Source of the DNA: Proteobacteria bacterium UBA2133
GTDB lineage: Bacteria > Pseudomonadota > Gammaproteobacteria > Arenicellales > UBA868
Reading direction: 5' to 3'
Assembly: GCA_002327725.1 (NCBI GenBank)
Contig: DCXP01000040.1
Location: 1-38,791, forward strand
DNA: 38,791 nucleotides
The notes beneath the pieces were generated by a model. It was not told where the DNA came from and searched no databases. It saw only the letters and a list, made by a program, of their open reading frames with translations. Shown here in pieces: positions 8,300-16,749 of the stretch; the stretch's first letter is position 1; the number at the start of each line of letters is the position of its first letter. The translations under genes and the position numbers were made by a program.

Positions 8300-8566
8300 C
8301 GGATCCGCGTTGAGTACACTCCCAATCGAGCCAACCTATGGAAAGCGCTGTCGGACAAAAACGCAACCGGTAGCGGCCTGGCCCTCGGCCTGTGTGTTGG
8401 CTTCATCGGGCTGGCGATTGACCAGGTCCTGCGCACCTGGGCAAACCAGCGCAAAAAGACGCTCGGCATGGCCTGGCGTCTGCGGAATCGAAACGAGGTG
8501 ACGATCCGGGCAAAACCGCTTCTGCCCGGGGTTGGCAGCAACGGTTACCGACAGACTGGCGGCTGA
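8300..8566 (+). pseudogene. Remnant of a GC-rich betaine/TMAO-type permease C-terminus
   Basis: This stretch is open in the same frame as tmoV, starting directly after the tmoV stop (8297-8299) and ending at a TGA at 8564-8566. It has no start codon or ribosome-binding site of its own. From 8336 it encodes LWKALSDKNATGSGLALG and then a hydrophobic helix ending VLRTWANQRKKTLG. Aligned by eye without gaps to the last 41 residues of tmoW from ALSKK to LLG, I count 22 identities. It is GC-rich (38/60 at 8341-8400), unlike tmoW. The last 26 or so codons after KTLG match nothing I recognise. I read it as the tail of an earlier native permease gene. Confidence 0.78.
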
Positions 8567-8571
8567 AGCCC

Positions 8572-10248
8572 TTAGAAGAGACCCGCTATCTCTCCATCCT
8601 CGTTGACAAAGATGCTGTTGGCCGCGGGCACTCTTGGCAGCCCGGGCATGGTCATGATCTCCCCGCAGATGGCGACGACAAATTCCGCGCCTGCCGATAG
8701 CCGCAGTTCACGGATGGGGACCACGTGGCCGGTGGGCGCGCCGAGCAGATTGGGATCGGTCGAAAAACTGTACTGTGTCTTGGCCATGCAGACCGGGAAA
8801 TGGCTGTAACACTCCTCGAAATCTGAAAACTGGTCGCGGACTTTCTTGTCCGCAATAATGTCCTCGGCACCGTAGATAGACCTGGCCACGGTACGCACTT
8901 TCTCCCACAGCGGCAGATGGTCGTCATAAAGCGGGCGGAACTGTGAGCCGCCGGAATCTGCAAGTTCGGCCACATGCCGGGCCACCTCTTGCGTGCCGGC
9001 GCCGCCGTCGGCCCAGTGACTGCACTCAAACACCTCGACCCCGAACTCCCTGCAGTAACTGCTGATCGCCTCAATCTCTGCGGGGGTATCGGCGACAAAT
9101 TTATTGATCGCCACCACTGCCGGCACCCCGAATTGCCCGATGTTGCGAAGATGTCGGCCGAGGTTCGCCAGTCCGTCAACCAGGGCGCCGACGTTCCCGG
9201 TATTGAGATCCGCTTTGGCAACACCGCCGTGCATCTTCAGCGCCCGGGCCGTTGCCACCAGCACCACCGCATCAGGTTTGAGGCCCGCTTTGCGGCATTT
9301 GATATCAAAGAATTTCTCTGCACCGAGGTCGGCCCCAAATCCGGCCTCGGTGACGACGTAATCCGCAAGCTTGAGCGCCGTTTTGGTTGCACGGACCGAG
9401 TTGCATCCGTGGGCAATATTGGCAAAAGGCCCGCCGTGAATAATCGCCGGATTATTCTCCAGCGTCTGGACCAGGTTGGGCATAAAGGCATCACGCAACA
9501 GCGCGGTCATGGATCCTTCGGCTTTGAGGTCACGGGCGTGGATCGGCTCGCGGGATCGGGTATAACCGACAATAATATTGCCCAGCCGCCGCTGCAGGTC
9601 TGCCAGGTCTTCGGCCAGACAGAAGATGGCCATGATCTCCGAGGCGACCGTGATGTCAAAGCCCCCCTCCCGGGGAAACCCGTTCGCGACACCCCCCAAG
9701 CCGACCGTAATCTGGCGCAGGGCGCGATCATTCATATCGACCACCCGCCGCCAGGTCACCCGCCGCTGATCGATACCGAGTTCATTGCTCCAGTAGATGT
9801 GATTCTCTACGAGCGCCGACAGCAGGTTGTGCGCAGCGCCGATCGCGTGGAAATCCCCGGTAAAGTGCAGATTGATATCCTCCATCGGGACCACCTGGGC
9901 ATAGCCACCCCCGGCCGCGCCTCCCTTCATGCCGAAACAGGGTCCCAGCGAAGGCTCGCGAAGACAGATCAGCGCGTTTTTCCCGATCCGGTTGAGACCG
10001 TCTCCGAGCCCAACGGTCGTGGTCGTCTTACCCTCACCGGCCGGGGTCGGCGAGATCGCCGTCACCAGGATCAGCTTGCCGTCGGGCCTGCCGGACAGCG
10101 AACTGATAAACCCGTTGCTGATCTTGGCCTTGGTCGGCCCATAATGCAGAAGAGACTCCGGTGGAATACCCAAATTGTCCCCGATCTCTCCAATAGGACG
10201 GGTCTTCGCCGCGCGTGCAATTTCGATGTCGCTGGGAACTGTAGTCAT
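8572..10248 (-). CDS. fhs: Formate--tetrahydrofolate ligase
   Basis: This 558-residue protein catalyses 10-formyl-THF + ADP + Pi to and from formate + THF + ATP. In methyl-group oxidation it runs toward formate and conserves ATP. The P-loop region reads TPAGEGKTTTTVGLGDGL, followed by REPSLGPCFGMKGGAAGGGY and DINLHFTGD, all hallmark stretches. The chosen ATG at 10248 is preceded by GAGGAGAG; an ATG 17 codons upstream has no comparable site and would overlap folD. It is last in the minus-strand run after folD, and its stop faces the permease remnant with 5 bases between. Full length, no damage seen. Confidence 0.95.
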   Translation of the reverse strand: MTTVPSDIEIARAAKTRPIGEIGDNLGIPPESLLHYGPTKAKISNGFISSLSGRPDGKLILVTAISPTPAGEGKTTTTVGLGDGLNRIGKNALICLREPSLGPCFGMKGGAAGGGYAQVVPMEDINLHFTGDFHAIGAAHNLLSALVENHIYWSNELGIDQRRVTWRRVVDMNDRALRQITVGLGGVANGFPREGGFDITVASEIMAIFCLAEDLADLQRRLGNIIVGYTRSREPIHARDLKAEGSMTALLRDAFMPNLVQTLENNPAIIHGGPFANIAHGCNSVRATKTALKLADYVVTEAGFGADLGAEKFFDIKCRKAGLKPDAVVLVATARALKMHGGVAKADLNTGNVGALVDGLANLGRHLRNIGQFGVPAVVAINKFVADTPAEIEAISSYCREFGVEVFECSHWADGGAGTQEVARHVAELADSGGSQFRPLYDDHLPLWEKVRTVARSIYGAEDIIADKKVRDQFSDFEECYSHFPVCMAKTQYSFSTDPNLLGAPTGHVVPIRELRLSAGAEFVVAICGEIMTMPGLPRVPAANSIFVNEDGEIAGLF

Positions 10249-10270
10249 GACTCTCCTCTGATTGGCCAAG

Positions 10271-11194
10271 TTAAAGGTGACTGCTGAGCTGATCTGCATA
10301 GGATGTCTGCAGCCGGCGGGCCGCCACGACGGTATTGCGCATCAGAACAGCGACCGTGACCGGACCTACCCCGCCGGGCACGGGGGTAATCCAGCCCGCG
10401 ACCTCGCGGCACGCGTCATAGTCGCAATCCCCCACAACGCGACTGTTGCCGTCTTCGGATTCGATCTGGTTAATGCCGATGTCGACCACGACAGCACCGG
10501 GCTTCAGCATCTCACCCTTGAGCAGGCCCGGTTTGCCAACAGCAATAAACACGGCATCCGCTCTTCGGGTGTGGACTGCAACTTCGCGGGTCATATGGTG
10601 GCATACCGTCACGGTAGCGCCTTCTGCCATCAACAGGAATGCAATCGGTTTGCCGACGATCTCCGAGTGTCCGATGACGGTCACTTCCAACCCCGGCAGG
10701 GAAACCCCCGTCTGCTTGAGCAGCTCGATTGCAGCCATAGCGGTACACGGCCCAAGGTCAAGATTCCGGTAGACGATGTTGCCGATCGACGCCGGATGCA
10801 TGCCTTCCACGTCTTTTAACGGGTGGATGGTCGACTGCAACTGCTGGATGGGCAGATGCGCGGGCACCGGGCGCTGAAGGATAATCCCGGTGACTCCCGG
10901 ATCAACATTCAAATGGGTGATAGCCGCCTGGACTTCTCCCTCGGAGATTTCCGCGGCGAAATTCCGACATTCAAAATCAATTCCCGTCTGGGTTGCGGCG
11001 CGCTCCTGATTACGGATATAGAGATTCACTGCAGGATCATCACCGACCCGGATCGACACCAGCCGCGGCTGCCAGCCTGCGGACTTCAGTTCGTTGACAT
11101 CCGTTGCCGTCTTCGCCAGCATCTTGGAGGCCACAGCCCTGCCGTCGATGTCGCGGTAATCTGCCGCCATTTTTCGATTCGCTCCTGGACTCAT
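10271..11194 (-). CDS. folD: FolD-family methylenetetrahydrofolate dehydrogenase/cyclohydrolase with altered active site
   Basis: This roughly 307-residue protein is FolD throughout: GDDPAVNLYI, GIILQRPVP, VIGHSEIVGKP, VAVGKPG, and ITPVPGGVGPVTVAVL near the C-terminus. FolD oxidises 5,10-methylene-THF to 5,10-methenyl-THF and hydrolyses this to 10-formyl-THF, feeding fhs. The catalytic lysine (Lys54 in E. coli FolD, Lys56 in the human enzyme), in the pattern Y-V-x-x-K, is replaced: the protein reads YIRNQ, with a CAG glutamine codon. The usual DVDG reads DVEG. These changes make the cyclohydrolase step doubtful. A second possible start lies 8 codons in (11170). Confidence 0.88.
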   Translation of the reverse strand: MSPGANRKMAADYRDIDGRAVASKMLAKTATDVNELKSAGWQPRLVSIRVGDDPAVNLYIRNQERAATQTGIDFECRNFAAEISEGEVQAAITHLNVDPGVTGIILQRPVPAHLPIQQLQSTIHPLKDVEGMHPASIGNIVYRNLDLGPCTAMAAIELLKQTGVSLPGLEVTVIGHSEIVGKPIAFLLMAEGATVTVCHHMTREVAVHTRRADAVFIAVGKPGLLKGEMLKPGAVVVDIGINQIESEDGNSRVVGDCDYDACREVAGWITPVPGGVGPVTVAVLMRNTVVAARRLQTSYADQLSSHL

Positions 11195-11491
11195 GTCAAC
11201 TGCCGCGAAACCGCCTTGGGTCCATCGTACAACACCGGCCGCTGATGGCTCCGGACGCTCTGGAGGACGATTCCCATCCCGGGTGCCTGCCCCAGACGCT
11301 CATTCCGGCGGTATTTTATTTTGACCGCGGCTGGAGACTGTCCCTTATGCGCCCCGCTTTTAGCAGTCTATGCCAGGCGCGTGGTCATGTCCTGAAGGGT
11401 CTGCCTGTGCAACGATAAGCCGGTTTCAACCACACGCGTTAACGACGCCGGTATGACTTCGGGTCGACGTCGTTGAACCCGCGGGTTCGGC
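11195..11491. other. Gap between the 129-residue gene and folD, with inverted repeats
   Basis: I see no gene in these 297 bases. Just after the upstream gene's stop is a 14-base perfect palindrome, GAACCCGCGGGTTC (11475-11488). Next to it AACGACG (11441-11447) pairs with CGTCGTT (11468-11474). There is no T run, so this is not a standard terminator. It could be an RNA-stabilising or processing structure inside the operon. Confidence 0.4.
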
Positions 11492-11881
11492 TCAGAACTT
11501 GGCGTAGGCTTTTCTAAGATCAGCCATCGGATGGTTTGGAGACATCTGAAACTTGATCAAAAGTTCCCGGGCGATCATGTCCCGGTCCTGCTGGTTATCA
11601 GGGAGTTCAATCTCCTCCGGGATTGTGACCCAGCCGTTGATATTCCTGTCGAATACCGCTGGCCTGCCTTCTTCGTAGCCCATATGAACGTCCTCGAGCC
11701 AGTTGAGGTCATGCCAGCCCATTTTCTCGATGTAGCGCTTCAGAAACGGTGTCAGCCGTTCGTAGTCCGGCACCAGGTTGACGTCATACCGGTAGCCGAT
11801 GTGCTGGCCGATCGTCTGCTCGCGCTCCGAATCGAGGCCGTCGCCCTTAATGAAATGATCAATGTCTTTTTCGTATGCCAT
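11492..11881 (-). CDS. Conserved-looking hypothetical protein, 129 residues, in the mgs operon
   Basis: I do not recognise this protein. It is acidic, soluble, has no signal peptide, no membrane helix and no cysteine, so it is not the zinc-binding small subunit (SoxD/MgdB type) of sarcosine or N-methylglutamate dehydrogenase. The middle is rich in aromatic residues (YIEKMGWHDLNWLEDVHMGY). A good ribosome-binding site (GAGGA, about 8 bases before the ATG) and a gap of only 10 bases after mgsC show that it is co-translated with the N-methylglutamate synthase genes. A role as accessory factor or extra subunit is inference from position. Confidence 0.75.
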   Translation of the reverse strand: MAYEKDIDHFIKGDGLDSEREQTIGQHIGYRYDVNLVPDYERLTPFLKRYIEKMGWHDLNWLEDVHMGYEEGRPAVFDRNINGWVTIPEEIELPDNQQDRDMIARELLIKFQMSPNHPMADLRKAYAKF

Positions 11882-11891
11882 GTGCTTATCC

Positions 11892-13229
11892 TCAGAAGCG
11901 CGTCAGGTCAGGACGGCCGACGGTGTGCTGCGAACCGGCGAGGGGCACCTGTGCCAGGGCCGAGGCCTCCATCGTCAGCGCTGCAAGATCTTCAGGCTCC
12001 AACGAATGGACATTGGTCTTGCCGCAGGCCCGGGCCAGCATCTGGCACTCGATCGCCAGGGTGTGCAAAAAGTTGTAGACCCGCTCTGCCGCAGCGTCCG
12101 GATCGAGCCTTTTACGCAACTCCGGATCCTGTGTGGCTACTCCAACAGGGCAGCGGCCCGAGTGGCAGTGATAGCAGTAGCCTGCTTCGACGCCCATTTC
12201 CTTTTCATAGTCTGCCTCGGGAATATCCTTGTTGCAGTTGAGCGCCATCATCGAGGAATGGCCAATGGCAATGGCGTCGGCGCCGAGCGCCAGCGCTTTG
12301 GCAACATCACCCCCGTTGCGGATACCGCCGGCATAGACCAGGGAAATATCCCCTGACTTGCCGACATCCTCAAGCGCCCGGCGGGCCTGGCGGATCGCAG
12401 CAATCCCGGGTACGCCGGTCTCCTCGGTGGCGAGATGGGGTCCCGCGCCGGTGCCGCCTTCCATACCATCGATATAGATCGAATCGGGGTCTGTCTTGGC
12501 CGCCATTCGCACATCGTCATACACCCGGGCAGCGCCCAGTTTCAGCTGAATCGGAATTTCCCAGTTGGTGGCCTCCCGGATCTCCTCAATCTTGAGGGCC
12601 AGATCGTCAGGGCCAAGCCAATCCGGATGCCGGGCGGGAGAGCGCTGATCGATGCCCGCGGGCAGCGACCGCATCTCGGCCACCTGGTCGGTCACTTTCT
12701 GCCCCATCAGGTGACCCCCGAGACCCACCTTGCATCCCTGTCCGATAAAAAACTCACAGCCGTCGGCCAGGCGCAGATGGTGGGGATTGAATCCGTAGCG
12801 GGACTGAATGCACTGGTAGAACCACTTCTCCGAGTAGCGCCGTTCATCGGGAATCATGCCGCCTTCACCGGAACAGGTCGCGGTACCGGCCATGGTGGCA
12901 CCGCGGGCCAGGGCCGTCTTGGCCTCGTAGGAGAGCGCGCCAAAACTCATGCCCGTGATATAGATCGGGATATCCAGCTCCAGCGGCCGCTTTGCCCGGC
13001 GTCCGATGACCGTCTTGGTCAGGCATTTTTCGCGATAGCCCTCAATCACAAAACGGGTGAGTGTTCCGGGGAGAAAGGTGAGGTCATCCCAGCTTGGAAT
13101 CTTCTTAAAGATGGAGAACCCGCGCATCCGGTAGCGGCCGAGTTCCGCTTTGACGTGAATATCGTCAATCACCTCTGGCGGAAACATGAAGCTGCGGCCG
13201 ATAACGTCGGTATTTCTTTTCGTTGCCAT
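11892..13229 (-). CDS. mgsC: N-methylglutamate synthase subunit C (glutamate synthase FMN/Fe-S domain, GlxD-like)
   Basis: This roughly 445-residue protein matches the FMN-binding central domain of glutamate synthase: GMSFGALSYEAKTALARGA, IDGMEGGTGAGP, VYAGGIRNGGDVAKALALGA and the cysteine cluster CYYHCHSGRCPVGVATQD that would hold a 3Fe-4S centre. As part of MgsABC it would make N-methylglutamate, with the glutamyl part ultimately from gamma-glutamylmethylamide. The ATG at 13229 is used because the protein family begins near there and AAGGA lies about 10 bases before it; the open frame extends 32 codons further upstream into mgsB. GlxD-type proteins near glutamine synthetase genes are close homologues, and I rely on context for the methylamine role. 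Confidence 0.82.
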   Translation of the reverse strand: MATKRNTDVIGRSFMFPPEVIDDIHVKAELGRYRMRGFSIFKKIPSWDDLTFLPGTLTRFVIEGYREKCLTKTVIGRRAKRPLELDIPIYITGMSFGALSYEAKTALARGATMAGTATCSGEGGMIPDERRYSEKWFYQCIQSRYGFNPHHLRLADGCEFFIGQGCKVGLGGHLMGQKVTDQVAEMRSLPAGIDQRSPARHPDWLGPDDLALKIEEIREATNWEIPIQLKLGAARVYDDVRMAAKTDPDSIYIDGMEGGTGAGPHLATEETGVPGIAAIRQARRALEDVGKSGDISLVYAGGIRNGGDVAKALALGADAIAIGHSSMMALNCNKDIPEADYEKEMGVEAGYCYHCHSGRCPVGVATQDPELRKRLDPDAAAERVYNFLHTLAIECQMLARACGKTNVHSLEPEDLAALTMEASALAQVPLAGSQHTVGRPDLTRF

Positions 13230-13257
13230 AGTATTGTCTTCCTTGATCGAGCGTGGC

Positions 13258-14103
13258 CTAGAGCACCAGTTTCTTTTCAGTGGGCTCAAGATTGTCGTAG
13301 TTCCACAGTTGTTTCCCGGAAACAATCTTGGTCATGTTTTCGACACCGTTGGGCGTCTCGAGGCCGTATTGTGCGAGTTTGCGCGTCAGCCAATGACGAT
13401 CCAGGTCGGTCAGTTCCTCTTCAACCGCATCTACACCGAGGTCCTCGATCCTGCCACCGACGTAGATCGTGCCGTCGTACATGGAGTCGCCCAGGTTCTT
13501 GCCCGCATCTCCCAGAATCACCATGCGGCCGCGCTGCATCATGAATCCCGAGAAAGCGCCGGCACGTCCGCCGACAATAACCGTCCCGCCCTTCTGGTCG
13601 ATCCCGGTCCGGCTGCCGACATCGCCCTTGCACACCAGATCGCCGCCGCGGATCGCAGCACCGAAGGTGGAGCCGCCATTCTTCTCAATCACGACCGTCC
13701 CGGCCATCATGTTCTCGCCACAGGACCAGCCGACACGGCCACTCACGGTGACATTGGGCCCGTCCAGCAGGCCGCAGCCGAAATACCCGAGGCTGCCGTC
13801 AAAATGGAGATTCAACCGATTCAGGATACCCACACCCAGTGAGTGCTTCGCGCCCGGGTTGCGTACGGTAATCGTGCCAAAACCCTCGGACATCAGACGC
13901 CGGATTTCGGCGTTGACCGCTTTTTGACCCAGAGACTCCGCATCGACTTCAGCGCTCTTGTCGAAGTCCACTTCCGGCGCCCAGGGGTAGACCAGATTGT
14001 CGGATTCCTCTGCTGAAAAAAAGACCTGCTGAGTTCTGCCACTCAACTGCTCAGTATGCATGCCCAGTTCGTAGGACTCATGGGCCTGGTCTAGCTCTGC
14101 CAT
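13258..14103 (-). CDS. mgsB: N-methylglutamate synthase subunit B (glutamate synthase GXGXG domain, GlxC-like)
   Basis: This 281-residue protein is the stand-alone GXGXG beta-helix domain of glutamate synthase, with regular turns such as GGDLVCKGDVGSRTG, GGTVIVGGRAGAFSG and ILGDAGKNLGDSMYDGTIYVGG. It is the structural and channel-lining subunit between the amidotransferase and FMN subunits. Its ATG lies within the end of mgsA (13-base overlap) with GGAGAGG before it, which indicates translational coupling. It lies 28 bases before mgsC. Length is usual for this split form. Confidence 0.82.
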   Translation of the reverse strand: MAELDQAHESYELGMHTEQLSGRTQQVFFSAEESDNLVYPWAPEVDFDKSAEVDAESLGQKAVNAEIRRLMSEGFGTITVRNPGAKHSLGVGILNRLNLHFDGSLGYFGCGLLDGPNVTVSGRVGWSCGENMMAGTVVIEKNGGSTFGAAIRGGDLVCKGDVGSRTGIDQKGGTVIVGGRAGAFSGFMMQRGRMVILGDAGKNLGDSMYDGTIYVGGRIEDLGVDAVEEELTDLDRHWLTRKLAQYGLETPNGVENMTKIVSGKQLWNYDNLEPTEKKLVL

Positions 14104-15026
14104 ACCATCACCTCTCCTTCGTAAGGATCGTAAGTATCAATCTCATGCGGGAAAACGCTGCGGATCGCGACCTCTTCCGATGCCAGCGCTACAAAGTCAT
14201 CGCTCTCGTAAAGCACCATGGGTTTTGCCGCCATGACATCCTTGGCCATGCCGAGTTTGTCTGAGGTGGCAACGACATAGGTGAACACGCCGTCCAGTTC
14301 ACCAACCGAGCGGCGCATGGCCTCTTCGAGATCCTCACCCCGGTCCATGCGGTCGGCAAGGTATACGGCGATCAGTTCCGAATCGCAGTTGGACATAAAA
14401 CGGTGGCCGCGGCGCTCCATCTCACGGCGAAAACCCCAGTAATTGGTCAACTGGCCGTTGTGCACTACGGAAATATCGTTGAACGGATAAGCCCAGTAGG
14501 GGTGGGCCGAACGGATGTCGACGTCGGATTCCGTCGCCATCCGCGTATGTCCGATGGCATGGGTGCCGTCAAACTCTGCGAGCCCGTACTGACCCGATAC
14601 CCTCGTTGCATCACCCAGATCCTTGACCAGTTCCAGCGCATTGCCGATCGACAGAATCTCGGCACCTTCGACATCTTCGATGTAATCCGCCAGCTTCTTC
14701 ATGTCACCGTCGAAGGAAATCCAGTAACGGAAGGCGTATTCGGTCGCCGCCTCTTCACTGATCCGACGCGCACCCAGTTCATCCAGCCGCCGATCAACCT
14801 CTGCCCGGCGCTCGATGACCTGATCATGGATCTTGAAGCCATGGCGCATATCTTCCTGTTCGGCGACCTTGAATCGCAGCACATGCTCTCCGGGTTTCGG
14901 GTTGCCATAGAGTGCAAACCCCGTCGAGTCCGGGCCTCGATGCTTAAGCGACTGCAGCATTGAAGTCAGCTCACGGCCGACATTGCTGCTTTTGCCCCGG
15001 TGAATCAAACCGGCTATCCCGCACAT
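14091..15026 (-). CDS. mgsA: N-methylglutamate synthase subunit A (class II glutamine amidotransferase, GlxB-like)
   Basis: This 311-residue protein begins MCGIAGLIHRGKS. The cysteine at position 2 would be the N-terminal nucleophile of class II glutamine amidotransferases once Met is removed. Other family signs are LKHRGPDSTGFALYG, AIGHTRMATESDVD, SDISVVHNG-like (NDISVVHNGQLTNYW) and SNCDSELIAVYLADRM. In MgsABC this subunit would act on gamma-glutamylmethylamide or glutamine. GGAGG lies about 10 bases before the ATG. It follows gmaS by 96 bases. Confidence 0.83.
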   Translation of the reverse strand: MCGIAGLIHRGKSSNVGRELTSMLQSLKHRGPDSTGFALYGNPKPGEHVLRFKVAEQEDMRHGFKIHDQVIERRAEVDRRLDELGARRISEEAATEYAFRYWISFDGDMKKLADYIEDVEGAEILSIGNALELVKDLGDATRVSGQYGLAEFDGTHAIGHTRMATESDVDIRSAHPYWAYPFNDISVVHNGQLTNYWGFRREMERRGHRFMSNCDSELIAVYLADRMDRGEDLEEAMRRSVGELDGVFTYVVATSDKLGMAKDVMAAKPMVLYESDDFVALASEEVAIRSVFPHEIDTYDPYEGEVMVWQS

Positions 15027-15122
15027 AGGGCCTTAACCTCCGTAAATGTAATTGTTGAGATACAAAACTCGAAACCCGACGGGCGGTGCTTTACCCACCT
15101 CCCGCGTCCGGGTACCGTCATA

Positions 15123-16589
15123 TCAGGGCAGGCAGTCCAGATAGGTCTCCATATCCCATTCGGTGGTGGTATGCATAAAGCGCTCCCACTCATCGTTTTT
15201 GTACCAGTGGAATACCTTGTACATCTCATCCGGCATGGCGGACTTGATGACCTCGTCCTCCGCCAATCGGTCCAGCGCTTCTCCGAGAGACATCGGGAGT
15301 TTCTTGACCTGTTTTCCAGCTTCCATCGCCTGGTAGATATTGCGATTCTCCGGCTGGCCGGGGTCGATGTCGTTGTCTATGCCGTCTTCAAAGGCTTTAA
15401 GGAGCACGCTGCCCATCAGATACGGGTTGACCATCGAATCCACCGCGCGGTACTCAAACCGGCCCGGCGCCGAGACCCGAAGCCCGGTGGTGCGGTTCTG
15501 GTATCCCCAGTCCGCAAATACCGGTGCCCAGAATCCGGTATCCCAAAGACGCCGATAAGAGTTCACCGTGGAGCAGCCGATGGCAGTCAATGCACCCAGA
15601 TGGTTGACGATACCGCCGACACACTGCAGGCCCACCTTACCTGGCATCTGCAGGTCATCGGTATCGGGCATGAACAGGTTCTCGCCGCCGCTCCGGTAGG
15701 TGAACACCGCATCCATCCCGGGCAGGGTGTCGTTATGCAGGCGGTTGATGTGCTCTTCACCGCCCCGCCACAACGAAACATTGGTATGGCAGCCTGACGC
15801 TGACACACCCATAAACGGCTTGGTCATGAAGCAGGCGATCAGATTGTTTTCCCTTGCCACCTGCGCGCAGATCTGCCGATACGTGGACAGGCGATCCGCG
15901 TTGCGTACGACATCGTCAAACGTCCAGTTCAGTTCCAATTGGCCGGGAGCGTCTTCATGGTCGCCCTGGATCATGTCCAGCCCCATCGCGTAGCAGTACT
16001 CGATGACCTGCATGAATACCGGACGCAGCGATTCAAACTGGTCGATGTGGTAGCAGTACGGGTTGGAGAAACCGCCGTCCGGCTTGCCGTCCGCGCCGCG
16101 TTTGAGCCACATCATCTCCGGTTCTGTACCCACCCGAAAGTCCATTCCGTACTTCTCCTGGAACTGGGCATGAAAACGCTTGAGGTTGCCACGACAATCG
16201 GCAGTGAGCGCCATGCCTGGATTGTCGCGCTCTTCGCGGTTACGGAAACACACACAGAACACCCGGGCAACCCGCTTATCCCAGGGTAACTGACAGAAAG
16301 TTTCCGGATCCGGGATACCCACGAGTTCCATCGCCTCGGGGCCGTATCCGATGTAGTCACCATGCCGGTCGACAAAGAGGTTCGCAGTGGAGCCGTACAC
16401 CAACTGGAAGCCGCGCTCGGCAGTGCGTTCCCAGTGGTCTGCCGGAATCCCCTTGCCGACGATTCGTCCCGTGACTGAGATGAACTGGTAATAAATATAG
16501 CTAATGCCAAGTTCGTTGATCTTTTCACGAACCTGCTTGATCAGGTCTTCTCGTCCTGGTTGTGCGGTATAGGCTTCAAGATCGGTCAT
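15123..16589 (-). CDS. gmaS: Gamma-glutamylmethylamide synthetase (glutamine synthetase family)
   Basis: This 488-residue protein belongs to the glutamine synthetase superfamily, with GTEPEMMWL and GDHEDAPGQLELNW as metal and substrate-binding stretches, KPFMGVSASGCHTNVSLW as the ATP/glutamate region, and RFEYRAVDSMVNPYL near the end. GmaS joins monomethylamine to glutamate with ATP. Direct linkage to mgsABC and an amine oxidoreductase favours GmaS over a GlnT-type glutamine synthetase. It is somewhat longer than the GmaS proteins I recall. Strong GGAGGGG site before the ATG. Cytoplasmic. Substrate cannot be proven from sequence alone. Confidence 0.8.
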   Translation of the reverse strand: MTDLEAYTAQPGREDLIKQVREKINELGISYIYYQFISVTGRIVGKGIPADHWERTAERGFQLVYGSTANLFVDRHGDYIGYGPEAMELVGIPDPETFCQLPWDKRVARVFCVCFRNREERDNPGMALTADCRGNLKRFHAQFQEKYGMDFRVGTEPEMMWLKRGADGKPDGGFSNPYCYHIDQFESLRPVFMQVIEYCYAMGLDMIQGDHEDAPGQLELNWTFDDVVRNADRLSTYRQICAQVARENNLIACFMTKPFMGVSASGCHTNVSLWRGGEEHINRLHNDTLPGMDAVFTYRSGGENLFMPDTDDLQMPGKVGLQCVGGIVNHLGALTAIGCSTVNSYRRLWDTGFWAPVFADWGYQNRTTGLRVSAPGRFEYRAVDSMVNPYLMGSVLLKAFEDGIDNDIDPGQPENRNIYQAMEAGKQVKKLPMSLGEALDRLAEDEVIKSAMPDEMYKVFHWYKNDEWERFMHTTTEWDMETYLDCLP

Positions 16590-16749
16590 TGCTGTTCCCC
16601 TCCTTATCAGGTTTTCGATCTGGCTCTGATTTGCTCAATTTCTTGCTGCTGTTGTCTGCTGCTGTTTTTTATCGTACATCTTTTCGGTTTGCCGACTGTA
16701 TACCGATAGGAAACTTCGGCTCTACCATCACGCAAAATCCGGATTCCGC
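16590..16749 (-). other. Gap between the FAD oxidoreductase gene and gmaS
   Basis: These 160 bases hold no gene. On the minus strand a CAGCAG-rich run, CAGCAGCAG ACA ACAGCAGCA, lies about 60 bases before gmaS. The gap is large enough for a second promoter for gmaS-mgsABC, but I see no clear one. Confidence 0.4.

Noticed and set aside
8974..10287. A 437-codon open frame on the plus strand opposite fhs
   Set aside because: It is the shadow of a GC-rich, highly conserved gene; its translation has no domain, is rich in His/Arg/Asp typical of antisense frames, and has no ribosome-binding site.
12435..13544. A 369-codon plus-strand frame across mgsC and mgsB
   Set aside because: Both genes beneath it are unmistakable on the minus strand; the frame crosses a gene boundary and shows no domain.
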